This document shows positions 27,462 through 37,266 of a DNA stretch of 64,000 nucleotides, piece after piece. Within the stretch, counting starts at the first letter, position 1. Each line of letters begins with the position of its first letter. Source of the stretch: Candidatus Delongbacteria bacterium (GTDB lineage: Bacteria; CAIWAD01); NCBI GenBank assembly GCA_020634015.1, contig JACKCN010000004.1:333621-397620 (forward strand). The letters run 5' to 3'. The notes beneath the pieces were generated by a model. That model was given only the letters and a program-made list of their open reading frames with translations, did no database searches and was not told the DNA's origin. The position numbers and the translations under genes were made by a program.

Positions 27462-27902
27462 CTAGACGCCGAACTGCCGCAGATGATGGTCGTTGTGCCG
27501 CCAGGCGAGACGCGCCCACTGGGCTCCGGACAGCACGCCGAAGAAGGGATGAACGGCCCAGTCCGTCCAGTCACGCGACTGTAGGAAGCGATTCATCAGC
27601 TGCTTGAGAGTGGCCAGATCGGACGCCCAGCGATCGGGTTGGGTCCGCAGCATTTCCCGGGCCGTGGGCGTGCCTCTGGGCCAGGGCAGAAAGACCCGGA
27701 TCGCGTGACGCACGAGCATTGGCGGCCCCTTCAGCACTTCCGCGTCCCGCGGTCCGGAAAATGCGAAGTCCAGCTGGTCGACCAGGTGGCAGATCATCCG
27801 GTCGGCAGTGAAGGATCCCCAGCGGGGCGCGGTTGTGGCTGACAATCCTGCCAGCCGCTGCGAGAGGGCGTGCACATCCGCTTCATCGAACAGGCTTTTC
27901 AT
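27462..27902 (-). CDS. DUF1569/DinB-superfamily protein
   Basis: The protein has 146 residues, starting at 27902. The pattern RWGSFTADRMICHLVDQLDFAF and the C-terminal HPFFGVLSGAQWARLAWRHNDHHLRQF are characteristic of the DUF1569/DinB superfamily; the HNDHH histidines are likely metal ligands. Function is unknown. Its TAG stop codon lies inside the CTAG target duplication of the adjacent MITE, so the insertion left the protein unchanged but replaced everything downstream. Confidence 0.8.
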   Translation of the reverse strand: MKSLFDEADVHALSQRLAGLSATTAPRWGSFTADRMICHLVDQLDFAFSGPRDAEVLKGPPMLVRHAIRVFLPWPRGTPTAREMLRTQPDRWASDLATLKQLMNRFLQSRDWTDWAVHPFFGVLSGAQWARLAWRHNDHHLRQFGV

Positions 27903-28211
27903 CACGCTTCCTCGAGCTGGATTGGCTGCAGGGCTGCTCCCGCGACCTGGAGATTCCTCGCCTTTCGGGTGCACCGGACGGCGCTTTACGCGGACACGGC
28001 ATGCGGCTCTCGCCGCACCCAGTCGTCAGGATCAGGTCTGATTGTGTTGCCACGCGAAAACCGGCGGACTGCCGGCACGATCGTCTTCAAGTATACGAAC
28101 AACCCGTACGCAAGATCAAAGGAAGAATTGCCTGAGTGCTGAGTCGTCAGGGCATGCGGGAGTACTCCCGGCCATCCGGTCAGCGGGCCATCGGCTCCGC
28201 ATGCCAGCGGT

Positions 28212-28844
28212 TCAGCGGCCGCCAGTCAGTGTATACGCCACACCGACTCCAATGCTGGTATGGGTACCGCTGTCCCGGAAGCCCTTGACCATGGAAATCT
28301 CGGGGCGCACGGTGAACTGTTTTCCCGGCGTCCAGACCCCGCCTCCCAGACCGACCGAGTAGAGCGGGTCCGTATCCGTGTCGAAGAAAAAGAGCAGTTT
28401 CGCGAAGCCGGTCAATTCGAGGCTCGAGGTCAATGGCAGACTGAAGATTCCCGTGGGGTGAATCTGCCAGGACTTTTCCTCGCGGACGGCTTTTCCGAAG
28501 AACATGCCCACGGGCAGGTCGAAGGCAAAGCGGCCATCGGGCTTGCCGAACTTGGGGCCCAGGCCGATGTAGCTCCAGGCATCCATGCCGTCCGGGGCAA
28601 GTTTCTCGAAGCGCAACCGGAAATTGATGCTTTCGCTGAGGCCGTGGGCGACCTGCACTCCGTACTCCGCTCCCTTGAGATCACTGAGTCCGTCCATCTT
28701 GAAGGTTTCGGCCTGATAATAGGGCACGAACTCGGTCTCCCCGGTGGCCAGCAGCCTGGCCGATTGGTAACTGCCGTGCGTGTAGAAGCATCCGCTCAAA
28801 AGTGACAGGCCCAGCACCGGAACAAGAATCAAGCGTCCATGCAT
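28212..28844 (-). CDS. putative outer-membrane lipoprotein
   Basis: The protein has 210 residues. It begins MHGRLILVPVLGLSLLSGC, a good lipobox (LSGC), followed by a beta-rich mature domain with repeated amphipathic strands (GVQVAHGLSESINFRLRFE, SLELTGFAKLLFFFD, SIGVGVAYTL). It looks like a small outer-membrane barrel or lipocalin-like protein of unknown function. AAGGGAG lies seven bases before the ATG. An upstream frame extension without a ribosome-binding site was not used. Confidence 0.72.
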   Translation of the reverse strand: MHGRLILVPVLGLSLLSGCFYTHGSYQSARLLATGETEFVPYYQAETFKMDGLSDLKGAEYGVQVAHGLSESINFRLRFEKLAPDGMDAWSYIGLGPKFGKPDGRFAFDLPVGMFFGKAVREEKSWQIHPTGIFSLPLTSSLELTGFAKLLFFFDTDTDPLYSVGLGGGVWTPGKQFTVRPEISMVKGFRDSGTHTSIGVGVAYTLTGGR

Positions 28845-29116
28845 CGAGAGACTCCCTTCTTCTGTGAGCTTGCGACGTGGCACTCTGGCCGGAGCCTGAG
28901 GCTGGCTCGCGGAACCATTGTCGGATGTCAGCCGCCTTGACGATCGGTCGCCTCGAGACGCAGCATGTGATCGCGAACGAACGGCACCCCGCCAGAATGG
29001 CATGCTCCATCGTCAGCCACATTGCGTTTGGTCAAGCGATACGGATGCTTGCACCTTGAAGATCGAGCACGGAGACGCTTGCCGGGCTCTCGGCTCAGGT
29101 GGGTCGTGACGCAGCG

Positions 29117-29413
29117 TCAGCCGAGTTCGCGCTGCACGCGCTCCAGTTCCGCGATGCAGTCCCGGAGATGGGTCATGACGGGGTCCTCCGGGGAGTCGGA
29201 CTCGACGGACTCATGGATCTGCTGCAAGCCCTGGATCAGATCGGCCAGCGACGTATCGGGAAGTCGCTCTTCCAGGTCTTCCAGCCGGGCCATCAGGTCC
29301 GACAGGAAACGCCAGCGCTCAGGATCTCCCTCATGGTCGGCGCGCTCGTCGGCGAGATACTCGAGCAGCAAGCCGAAAAGGCCCTCGGGATCCGACCAGG
29401 CGATGAAGGTCAC
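29117..29413 (-). CDS. small acidic protein of unknown function
   Basis: The product has 98 residues and is Glu/Asp/Leu rich, almost entirely helical by composition, with a probable coiled-coil C-terminus (HLRDCIAELERVQRELG). The start is GTG at 29413 with GAGGAA upstream. I do not recognise the family. The coherent codon use and the amphipathic helices support it as a real gene. It stands alone between unrelated genes. Confidence 0.6.
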   Translation of the reverse strand: MTFIAWSDPEGLFGLLLEYLADERADHEGDPERWRFLSDLMARLEDLEERLPDTSLADLIQGLQQIHESVESDSPEDPVMTHLRDCIAELERVQRELG

Positions 29414-29505
29414 GGGTGGGTTCCTCGTCGTTCCGGTGAATGCATACGCTCAGGAGTGTGGCCATTGACACGTCCCGTGGCTCCCGGATCGGGCCAGGGA
29501 TCAGG

Positions 29506-29533
29506 GCGGACCTGTCGCGCAGGACAGGTCCGC
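29506..29533 (-). terminator. terminator-like hairpin after the alcohol dehydrogenase gene
   Basis: A perfect 11-base stem, GCGGACCTGTC (29506-29516) with GACAGGTCCGC (29523-29533), lies ten bases past the dehydrogenase stop. There is no T-tract. Confidence 0.55.
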
Positions 29534-29542
29534 ACGCAGTCA

Positions 29543-30562
29543 TCAGCTGTTGGCAAGCACGATGCGGTACTTGGTCTTGCCCGAGCGCAGACGATCGAAG
29601 GCCACGTTGATCTGGCTCATGGGATAGCTCTCGACCTGGGCTTTGATGCCGTGCCGGGCGGCAAAGTCCAGCATCGTTTCCATGGTGGTCGGGCTGCCCA
29701 CCGGCGAGGACGAAATGGAGCGCTGGCCCATCATCAGGGAAAACACTCCCACATCCAGCGGCTCGAGGGTGGCACCCACGAAGTGCATGCGCCCCTTGGG
29801 TTTGAGGGTGTTGATGTACAGGCCCCAGTCCAGCTTCACGTTGACCGTGGACAGAATGAAGTCAAAACTCCAGGCCGCGGCGGCGATTTCCTCCGGGTCA
29901 CGCGAATTCAGGGTTCGGTGGGCGCCCAGTTCCAGGGCTTCCGTGCGCTTGGAGTCGCTGGAGGTGAAGGCGGTGACCTCGCAGCCCCAGGCCCTGAGGA
30001 ACTGCACGGCCAGATGCCCCAGTCCGCCCACGCCGATCACGGCAACCTTGTCGGTCGACTTGATTCCGAACTGCACGATGGGGTTGAATACGGTGATGCC
30101 ACCGCAGAACAGCGGGCCAGCCGAGGCCGGGTCGATTCCCGCCGGAATCGGAATGATGCTGGCAGCCCGGGCACGCACTCGGTCGGCAAATCCACCGTGG
30201 CGGGCGACAATGGTGGACTCGGCCGAGGCGCAGAGATTCTGGTCGCCCGAGTTGCAGGCATGGCAATGGCCACAGTAGCCACTGTGCCAGCCCAGTCCCA
30301 CGGTCATGCCCAGCTCCAGGTGCGTGACATCACGGCCCCTGGCCGCGATCCTGCCCACCACTTCGTGGCCCGCCACCAGCGGAAACTGCGTCATGCCCCA
30401 TTCATTGTTGGCCATGCTCAGGTCGCTGTGGCAGATGCCGCAGTACAGCACCTCCAGTTCGACCTCGTCGGGCCCCAGCTCGCCAACCTCGTAGCTGAAA
30501 GGTTCGAACTTGCCGCCAGCCTCGTGAACGGCATGGGCATGGATCGTGCGGGATTGACTCAT
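29543..30562 (-). CDS. zinc-dependent alcohol dehydrogenase (AdhA/YahK-type, NADPH)
   Basis: A 339-residue medium-chain dehydrogenase/reductase. Catalytic zinc ligands are visible in YCGICHSD and in AGHEVVG, the four structural-zinc cysteines in CGHCHACNSGDQNLC, and the nucleotide motif GVGGLGH. The pattern is that of the YahK/cinnamyl-alcohol dehydrogenase group, which reduces broad aldehydes with NADPH. AAGGAG lies upstream of the ATG. It is a single-gene unit with a hairpin downstream. Confidence 0.92.
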   Translation of the reverse strand: MSQSRTIHAHAVHEAGGKFEPFSYEVGELGPDEVELEVLYCGICHSDLSMANNEWGMTQFPLVAGHEVVGRIAARGRDVTHLELGMTVGLGWHSGYCGHCHACNSGDQNLCASAESTIVARHGGFADRVRARAASIIPIPAGIDPASAGPLFCGGITVFNPIVQFGIKSTDKVAVIGVGGLGHLAVQFLRAWGCEVTAFTSSDSKRTEALELGAHRTLNSRDPEEIAAAAWSFDFILSTVNVKLDWGLYINTLKPKGRMHFVGATLEPLDVGVFSLMMGQRSISSSPVGSPTTMETMLDFAARHGIKAQVESYPMSQINVAFDRLRSGKTKYRIVLANS

Positions 30563-30708
30563 CGGGCTGATTCTCCTTCAGATGGCATTCAGACTGATTG
30601 ACAACGGGTGTGTGTGCAACGCGAACGCTGAATGTAGCGATTGACCGTGCGTCCGGTGACCTGCCCGTCGGGGCTGGTCCGCATGCCCTGTTCACCCGGG
30701 CAGGGCCG

Positions 30709-33700
30709 TCAGCGCAGCAGGACGGCCTTGCGGACCAGGACCTCGCCGCCCGCCTCCAGGCGAAGCAGGTAGAGCCCGCTGGCCACCGGGGCGTTGGACT
30801 CGTTGAGGCCTTCCCAGAGCACGCTGTATTCGCCGGCGGCCCGGTTCTCGTCCAGCAGGGTGCGCACCAGCTGTCCGGCGGCGTTGTAGACGGCCAGTCG
30901 AACCTGACCCGCCACGGGCAGTTCGAACTGGACCGTGGTCGAGGGATTGAATGGATTGGGTACCACCGGCCAGAGGGCCAGGCTGCGTGCCCGCGTCTGG
31001 ACCGCGGGTTCCCGCACGGCCGTGATCCCCGTGTTCTCCCACCAGATCAGCTGGTCGTCGCCATCGGAAATCGTGATCAGATCGATGTCCCCATCCCCGT
31101 CGAGATCCCCCGATCTGAGCAGGGTATAGCCATCGCCGGCAGCGGGAGCAAAGGTCTGGGGACCGAAGTCGGCCTCGAGCTCCGCGAGACGGTTGAGTTG
31201 CCAGACCAGCTGGTCACCGTTGCGGCTCACGACGGCCACATCCGGGTCTCCGTCTCCATCCAGGTCCGCGGCCACCAGATCCCGCGGGTCCTGGCTGAGC
31301 GCGCCGATCTCCTGGGCCGGGCCGAAGTGCAGGCTGTCGGAGGTCGAAAGGTTCTCGTGCCACACCAATCCACTGAAACTCTCGACCACCAGTGGGTCCA
31401 GGTCCCCGTCACCGTCCAGATCGGCCACCGCCAGCGCGACCGAAGATGTGGCATTGATGCTGCGCTGGGTGTGAATTCGCCAGCCATCGTTCTCGAGGGC
31501 GAAGACGCCCTGGCTGGCGGCCAGCAGCATGTCGTCGACACCATCGTTGTCCATGTCGGCGCTCAGCGCGGAGTTTGCGTAGACAGTGGGCAACCAGCCA
31601 TACCCTGTGTAATTCCCGCAGTTTCCGTCCAGCCAGTTGAGTCTGTTGTCCACATATGAACCGTAAAGCACATCCAGGTCTCCGTCGTGGTTGCAGTCCT
31701 TGATCTGCCTGACACGCAAGGCTCCCGTGATGTTTTCGGCGCTGAAGTTCTGGTCACCGTCGTTGCGATGGAGCTCGCTGGATGTGCTGCCGTTGTTGTC
31801 CACCCAGAGGTCCATGTCTCCATCCCCGTCCTCATCCAGAAGGTGCACGGCCACCGGTGTGTCCGTGGCTGTCAGAAAGTGGGAGTCGAAGGAGCCGCTT
31901 CCGTCGTTCTCGTGCCAGAGCAGTTCGGTCCAGCTGCAGGTCGCCAGATCCAGATCCCCGTCCCCATCGATGTCGGCCAGATCCAGGCCCACCAGGTTCC
32001 CGTCATGGGTGTGGATCGGATGGGGTTCGAACGCGGGGTTGACCGCCGGCGCGCTGGCTACCGTGAACTGGAAGCCCTGTGTCACGCCCAGATTGTGTCC
32101 ACTGGTCGAGAGCAGGCGGTCGTTCACGGAGACCTCGATCCGTTCGCCAGCCAGGAAGGGCTGATCGGGCGTGAAGATCAACCGGTCACTCCCGTCCAGC
32201 GAAAAACTGCCGGGCACTTCCCCGCGCCAGGGACTGCGCACGAAGACCGCTTCGGCGCCCACGGTGGCCGCGTCCAGGGCCTGGTCGAACTGCAGCGCGA
32301 TGCCCGCATCGGGCGCGACACTCGCGGCACCGTTGGCCGGCAGGGTCTCCAGCAGCTGGATCACCGGATTGTTCTCGTACCAGGCCAGCGCATACAGACC
32401 GATGACCAGGATGTCCGTGTCCCCGTCCTGATCCAGATCGGCGTGGCTCAGTCCGTTGGCATAGGAGTTTCCGTTGCGTCCCAGACCTCCACCGAAGACC
32501 TCTCCCGTGAAGTTCTGCGCGCCGTCGTTGATGAACTGCGCCCCGCCGCCCAGGATGTCCATGTCCTGGTCGCCGTCCAGGTCCGCGATATCCACCGTAT
32601 ACAGGCGTCCCACGCCATCCCAGTCAATGTTGTGGTAGCTGAAACTCTCGGCGCCGTCGTTCTCGTACCAGCCGATGTGTCGGGTGGGCGAGTTCTCCAC
32701 GCTCACGATCACGATGTCCACATCGCCGTCGTCATCCAGGTCGCCGCTGGCCAGCCGGCCGCGGTCGGGCGCATTCTCGATCAGGTGTTCCGTGAAATTC
32801 TGACTGCCGTCGTTTTCGTACCACACCACATTGTAGTCGTCCCGGTGAAAGGCCAGAATGTCCATCGCGGCGTCGCCGTTGATGTCGCAGAGCGTGAACC
32901 AGGAGTCGCTTCCGCCCCCGAAGCTCGTGGGGATGCTGACGGGCGCCGCGAAGTTTCCCGCGCCATCGTTGGCCCACCAGAGCAGTCGGTTGGGCAGGAG
33001 GACGGCCGCCAGCACATCGGCATCCCCGTCGCTGTCCAGATCGCCGCCAACGATCGTCCAGGGGTCCTCGACACTGATCAGGTGTTCCGTGTACGGTGGA
33101 CTGCCTTCATTCTCGAACCAGTTGAGTTCCGTGTCGAAGGCTCCCGTGGCTCCAAAATTGTCGTAGTCGCCATCACCGTCGATGTCGAAGACCGAACACA
33201 GCCGGAAGTTGCCGCCGGTGTCGAAGGAACAGAAGACCCCATCCCCCAGATTCTCAGTCACGATCAGCCGCTCCGGGACGCCTTCGTGCGCGTTGACCAG
33301 ATCCAGATCCCGGTCGTGATCATAATCCAGCGCCCGGATCTCGCGCCCCTGGGTACTGGTGCCGCTGATCACGCGCTGGGAGAACACACTGCCCTCCGGG
33401 GGAGCGACAGCGGCCACCACGAAGGAGTAACTGTGGCCCCGTTCAAGATGGTCCCCGTTGATGCCGCGCAGTCCCATGGTGATCGTGAACGACACCGTCT
33501 CGCCGGGGCGGTAGAGCGGGTCCGGAGTGAATACGGCTTCCTGGTTGGCTGTCGCGCTCAAGGTGCCATCCAGCGGGCCACTCTGGCTGCCCGTGACGAT
33601 GAACGTGGCCGGGCTCAGAAATGCTTCATCGAGCGGCTGGTCGAACATGATCCGGATCGGCTCCGCAGGAGCCACATGGTTCGCGAAGGGTGCCGGAAAG

Positions 33701-33789
33701 ACACTGTCGATGTTCAGGTACTGTGCCGATGCGGTGCTTGCCGCCAGCACTGCCCAAAGCAGGGCGCCCACGACCCTCTGTGTATTCAT
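30709..33789 (-). CDS. secreted VCBS/FG-GAP repeat protein with Big_5 domains and FlgD-like C-terminal domain
   Basis: A 1026-residue exported protein (signal MNTQRVVGALLWAVLAASTASA). An N-terminal Big_5-type Ig domain (PAEPIRIMFDQPLDEAFLSP) is followed by VCBS/FG-GAP repeats with calcium-type loops such as DLDGDGDLDPL and DIDGDGDYD. A second Big_5 domain lies near the middle (GIALQFDQALDAATVGAEA), then seven more repeats. I count about 14 DxDxDGDxD-like loops. The C-terminus (VVPNPFNPSTTVQFELP, then ASGLYLLRLEAGG) is the FlgD-Ig-like sorting or anchoring domain typical of FCB candidate phyla. It is probably a surface beta-propeller protein. Substrate unknown. Confidence 0.87.
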   Translation of the reverse strand: MNTQRVVGALLWAVLAASTASAQYLNIDSVFPAPFANHVAPAEPIRIMFDQPLDEAFLSPATFIVTGSQSGPLDGTLSATANQEAVFTPDPLYRPGETVSFTITMGLRGINGDHLERGHSYSFVVAAVAPPEGSVFSQRVISGTSTQGREIRALDYDHDRDLDLVNAHEGVPERLIVTENLGDGVFCSFDTGGNFRLCSVFDIDGDGDYDNFGATGAFDTELNWFENEGSPPYTEHLISVEDPWTIVGGDLDSDGDADVLAAVLLPNRLLWWANDGAGNFAAPVSIPTSFGGGSDSWFTLCDINGDAAMDILAFHRDDYNVVWYENDGSQNFTEHLIENAPDRGRLASGDLDDDGDVDIVIVSVENSPTRHIGWYENDGAESFSYHNIDWDGVGRLYTVDIADLDGDQDMDILGGGAQFINDGAQNFTGEVFGGGLGRNGNSYANGLSHADLDQDGDTDILVIGLYALAWYENNPVIQLLETLPANGAASVAPDAGIALQFDQALDAATVGAEAVFVRSPWRGEVPGSFSLDGSDRLIFTPDQPFLAGERIEVSVNDRLLSTSGHNLGVTQGFQFTVASAPAVNPAFEPHPIHTHDGNLVGLDLADIDGDGDLDLATCSWTELLWHENDGSGSFDSHFLTATDTPVAVHLLDEDGDGDMDLWVDNNGSTSSELHRNDGDQNFSAENITGALRVRQIKDCNHDGDLDVLYGSYVDNRLNWLDGNCGNYTGYGWLPTVYANSALSADMDNDGVDDMLLAASQGVFALENDGWRIHTQRSINATSSVALAVADLDGDGDLDPLVVESFSGLVWHENLSTSDSLHFGPAQEIGALSQDPRDLVAADLDGDGDPDVAVVSRNGDQLVWQLNRLAELEADFGPQTFAPAAGDGYTLLRSGDLDGDGDIDLITISDGDDQLIWWENTGITAVREPAVQTRARSLALWPVVPNPFNPSTTVQFELPVAGQVRLAVYNAAGQLVRTLLDENRAAGEYSVLWEGLNESNAPVASGLYLLRLEAGGEVLVRKAVLLR

Positions 33790-34092
33790 GTCTTGCCACC
33801 TGGATGAATTGTCATGACTGCTTGTGTGTTGACTGCCGTGGGGAGGGGTGCGGCCCTTTCAATCTGCACTTGCAGAAGCGCTTGGGCAAGCAATACTCCC
33901 CATCAGGGGAGAAATCGTGTCGATCGGCTGGAAGGGTATGACGGCGATGGTGGGCACTCTGCCAGTGCGTGAACGAAGCTGCCATCGTTCCACAAGGGTG
34001 GTGAAGACAGATGTGTCCATGAATCACTCAAGCCCGGACGCCAACCCGGGCGCGGGGCTTTCATGGGGATTCGACTGGTCGCGGAGCCCAGC
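33790..34092. other. 303-bp intergenic gap
   Basis: No convincing gene or motif is seen. The sequence is less GC-rich than its surroundings near 33860-33920 and probably carries the promoter of the VCBS-repeat gene. Confidence 0.4.
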
Positions 34093-35709
34093 CTATTTCA
34101 CATCGATCACGAAGGTGCCATCCCAGTCCGCGGGGACTCCGACGCTCAGAAAGCGTTCGCAGCGTTCCAGATAGAGCTGGGCGGGGCGGTCGCCGGGCAG
34201 CTGGTCCAGGTAGCGCCTGAAGAGCACGATGGCCTTCTCGAACTCGCTGACCTGATACAGGGCGATGGCCTGCTCGAACTCGGTCTTCAGCTTGATCTTC
34301 AGGGACTTGATCGGTTCCGGATCACCGCTGAAGATCTCGTGGATCGTGGTGGGCTCCTGGCGTCCCTTGACCTTGACCTTGTCGATCAGCCGGATCGGCA
34401 GCTTGCCCGGGTTCTCGATCCCGCGCATGATGGAATCGGTGATCAGGATCTCGATGCCATAGTATTTCGTGAGACTCTCGATGCGCGCCGACAGGTTCAC
34501 GGCGTCGCTGATCACGGTGCCGTCCATGCGGTTGCGCTCGCCGATGGTGCCCAGCCTCAGCAGGCCCTTGTGCACACCGATGCCGATACGCAGAGCGTCT
34601 GTCCCGGGGCCGCTTCGGGACGGATCACGATTGTACTGGTCCAGGGTGGCCTGCATCTCGATCGCAGCCCGCACCGCGTCGTTGGCGTCGTCGAAGAGGG
34701 CCATCATGCCGTCGCCGAAGTACTTGTCAATGAAGCCTTTGTTCTTGCGCACCACGGGGCCCATGGCACCGAAGTAGGAATTGACGAAGGCGAAGTTCTC
34801 CTCGGGCGTCATGTGCTCGGACAGCTGGGTGAAATTGCGGATGTCGGAGAACAGCACGGTCATCTGTTTCTGCACGCTGTCACTCAGCTGCACGTCCACG
34901 ATGGTCTGTTTCTTCAGGTACCCCAGGAATTCGTGGGGCACGAAACGCCCATAGGCAGCGTTGGTATTCGACAGCAGCGCGATCGAGGCCCGCAGCGCGT
35001 TGATCACCAGAAACAGGATTCCCAGCCCGACGATGGTGATCACGAGCATCACGGCCACCGTGACGCCCCATTCGGACCAGGCCGCCTGATGCGTGGCTCC
35101 CACGGGGAAAATGACCTCGCGGACACCGCGCACGTCCCCGACCTTCCAGTCGTGTTTCGTGCTCTGGGGATGGCTGTTGTGGCAGTCGACGCAGCTCTGC
35201 TCCATCACCAGCGCCTTGCCGTAGCGCATGGACTTGCGGCCATTGACCGTCTCGAAGCGAATGAAGGGCTGTGTCTTGTCCTCCGCGAAACGCAGGGTCG
35301 CCAGCGCCAGGCTTTCGAACTCATCCCGGGGACCGCCGTCGGTCCGGTAGGCGAAGGGATAGTCGCTGTAGAGGCGATTGGTGATGCCCAGCTCAGGGTT
35401 GGTCATGGCTTCCGCCAGCTCGATGCTGAAGGTTGCCGGGAAGGGAATCGCGCCCTCGTGGTTGCGATAGTCATTGATGGGTTTGATGCCCAGGTCGCGC
35501 AGGCGTGCGACAACCTCGGAAGAATACATGGAATGCACCTTCTCCAGCGACTGGACATAGGTCTCCACGTACTTCAGGGTCAGCTTCTTGTTGATGCGAT
35601 CGGACAGGTAGAGCATGTTCCCGAAGATCAGCAGCATGCCAAGCGCGAACAACACGCCCGTGGAGGCGATCGGGGATCCATGCAGGATCTTCAACAGTCT
35701 GGCGAACAA
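34093..35709 (-). CDS. adenylate/guanylate cyclase with DUF3365 heme-binding sensor domain
   Basis: The protein has 538 residues if started at the TTG at 35709, which has a strong AAGGAGG five bases upstream; an ATG at 35802 has no such site. Two membrane helices (GVLFALGMLLIFGNMLYL and TVAVMLVITIVGLGILFLV) bracket a periplasmic DUF3365 (Tll0287-like) sensor holding one c-type heme motif, SCVDCHNSH. The C-terminal half is a class III cyclase catalytic domain (VLFSDIRNFTQLSE, then IDKYFGDGMMALFDD, then GTVISDAVNLSARIE), followed by a short TPR-like region. It probably converts a redox or gas signal into cAMP or cGMP, which could feed an FNR/CRP-type regulator. Confidence 0.85.
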   Translation of the reverse strand: MFARLLKILHGSPIASTGVLFALGMLLIFGNMLYLSDRINKKLTLKYVETYVQSLEKVHSMYSSEVVARLRDLGIKPINDYRNHEGAIPFPATFSIELAEAMTNPELGITNRLYSDYPFAYRTDGGPRDEFESLALATLRFAEDKTQPFIRFETVNGRKSMRYGKALVMEQSCVDCHNSHPQSTKHDWKVGDVRGVREVIFPVGATHQAAWSEWGVTVAVMLVITIVGLGILFLVINALRASIALLSNTNAAYGRFVPHEFLGYLKKQTIVDVQLSDSVQKQMTVLFSDIRNFTQLSEHMTPEENFAFVNSYFGAMGPVVRKNKGFIDKYFGDGMMALFDDANDAVRAAIEMQATLDQYNRDPSRSGPGTDALRIGIGVHKGLLRLGTIGERNRMDGTVISDAVNLSARIESLTKYYGIEILITDSIMRGIENPGKLPIRLIDKVKVKGRQEPTTIHEIFSGDPEPIKSLKIKLKTEFEQAIALYQVSEFEKAIVLFRRYLDQLPGDRPAQLYLERCERFLSVGVPADWDGTFVIDVK

Positions 35710-36679
35710 CAGGGCCTCCTTCCAGGCACTCTCGGCACGTTGCTGTCCGATCACATCCCACGCACTCCGAGGTGATGAGGATCCCGCATTCCTTCGGCCC
35801 ATGAACAGGCGAGCGAGGTCACTCGACGTCCATGGTCGCTTGCAGGCAGAAACTGATGTGATCTGTGTGATGTTCGGATGTCCGGAACGCCGCCCGTGCG
35901 CGCCGACGTGGCCAATCTTCCGCTGCGCAGTACGCATCACAGTGGGCGGGGGAATGACCACGGAGCCTGAGGGCACGGGGGAGCCAGCACATCGGACCAC
36001 CCATCCTGCCAATTCTGTTCTATTCGTGCAAGCGAAAAGCCCTTGAAGGCCAGCATGACGGATCATCGCGGCAGAACCCTGCCGATCGGGTCGGCCGTTC
36101 CGTAAGTCCGAAACCAGGCGCACGTGGTCATGGCAGAGGCTGACGCCCCATTCCGCGACGACCCGGAGGGTACTGCCGTGAAGGCGGCTTTCCTGACGCC
36201 CGCGGACTGGTCCGCAGATCCTTCAGTTTCATGCGGACGCGGGTCGTCGTCAGGTCACTGTTCGTGCAGGGCAGATTCAACGTGTCCCGAATGTCCAGCG
36301 ACCCGCAACCGTGGACGACCTTGGGCACAAGGCACCTGCGTTCGGGTTCCTCGGAGGCAATCAGCGGGTCCTTCGGGCGACCAAGGACCATCCTCGGGTC
36401 ATTGAGATCCAGCAACACCGCGCTGAAGCTGTCTTGTTCTGCGGGATTGCCGCTCAGCCGACCAGACACGGACCCGGGTGCCTCGCGGCGATTTCTGGCC
36501 GCCCTGACGGGTCAGACTGACTGTGGGGGCGCCGGGTGGCCGGCCCGGGACTATGCATGGGTGCCAAGAAGAAAGGTGTAGAGTCACCACGGCCTTGCGA
36601 CGATCGACGTGCCCACCCGGCATCTCATGCGGGACGGCAGCAAGACCTTGAGGGTCCGGGTCGGTTGTCACGGGAGATG
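35710..36679. other. 970-bp gap without a convincing gene
   Basis: Several open frames exist on both strands, but none has a ribosome-binding site, a recognisable motif or coherent codon use. It may hold the cyclase promoter or decayed sequence. I see no repeats or hairpins that stand out. Confidence 0.4.
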
Positions 36680-37213
36680 CTAGAACAGGTAACCGAGGAA
36701 ATCCACCAGGCCTTCAGGCCATTCCTTGTGGCCTGTTCGCTTGATCATCAGCTCTCCCCCGAGCGGCTCAACGGCCATTCCCAGACTGCGGAACTCATCG
36801 ATGCGAAGCCAGGCGCACGTCGCATGCACGCTCACGAACCCGTGGGACCGGTACAGTCGCTGGTCGTCGGCCAGCAGGATCACATAGTCGATTCCGCAGG
36901 CGCTGGCCCGTTCCAGACAGCGTACCAGCAATGAGCTGCCGATGCCACGGGAGCGGGCCGTGTCCCTGACACACACATCGATCACGCCGAAGATCGTCAG
37001 TGCGTTCCCGCCCACACTGATCACGCGATGGTCGATGCCCAGCTGGCCCACCAGCGTATCGCCGTCATGGGCGATCAGCCGGGCGTGCGGTAACTGCTTG
37101 TAATACGATCGTTGCTTCTGGTGATCAGGAAATGAGGCGTTTCGCAGGTCGGCAAGCTGCGCATGCTGTCGGGCAGTGATCTCGCACTCACGAATCTCGG
37201 TGATGCTGGTCAT
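36680..37213 (-). CDS. GNAT-family N-acetyltransferase
   Basis: A 177-residue GNAT protein. The acetyl-CoA pyrophosphate-binding motif A is clear (VIDVCVRDTARSRGIGSSLL), followed by motif B (GIDYVILLADDQRLYRSHGFV). The C-terminal extension, which carries an LRIDEFRS stretch, is longer than in minimal GNATs, and the substrate cannot be deduced. The start at 37213 has TGGAGG eleven bases upstream; an ATG nine codons earlier is possible. It is 53 bases downstream of the methyltransferase gene and probably in the same transcript. Confidence 0.8.
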   Translation of the reverse strand: MTSITEIRECEITARQHAQLADLRNASFPDHQKQRSYYKQLPHARLIAHDGDTLVGQLGIDHRVISVGGNALTIFGVIDVCVRDTARSRGIGSSLLVRCLERASACGIDYVILLADDQRLYRSHGFVSVHATCAWLRIDEFRSLGMAVEPLGGELMIKRTGHKEWPEGLVDFLGYLF

Positions 37214-37266
37214 GGGAACCGAATGCCTCCAGGTATCCATCGTCACGTATACGGATGCACAATGCC

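Noticed and set aside
31687..33807. 706-codon plus-strand frame opposite the VCBS protein
   Set aside because: Periodic Val/His/Gln-rich pattern is the complement of the repeated DxDGDGD loops.
36128..36469. 113-codon frame in the 35.7-36.7 kb gap
   Set aside because: Arg/Pro-rich shadow-like composition, no motif, no ribosome-binding site.
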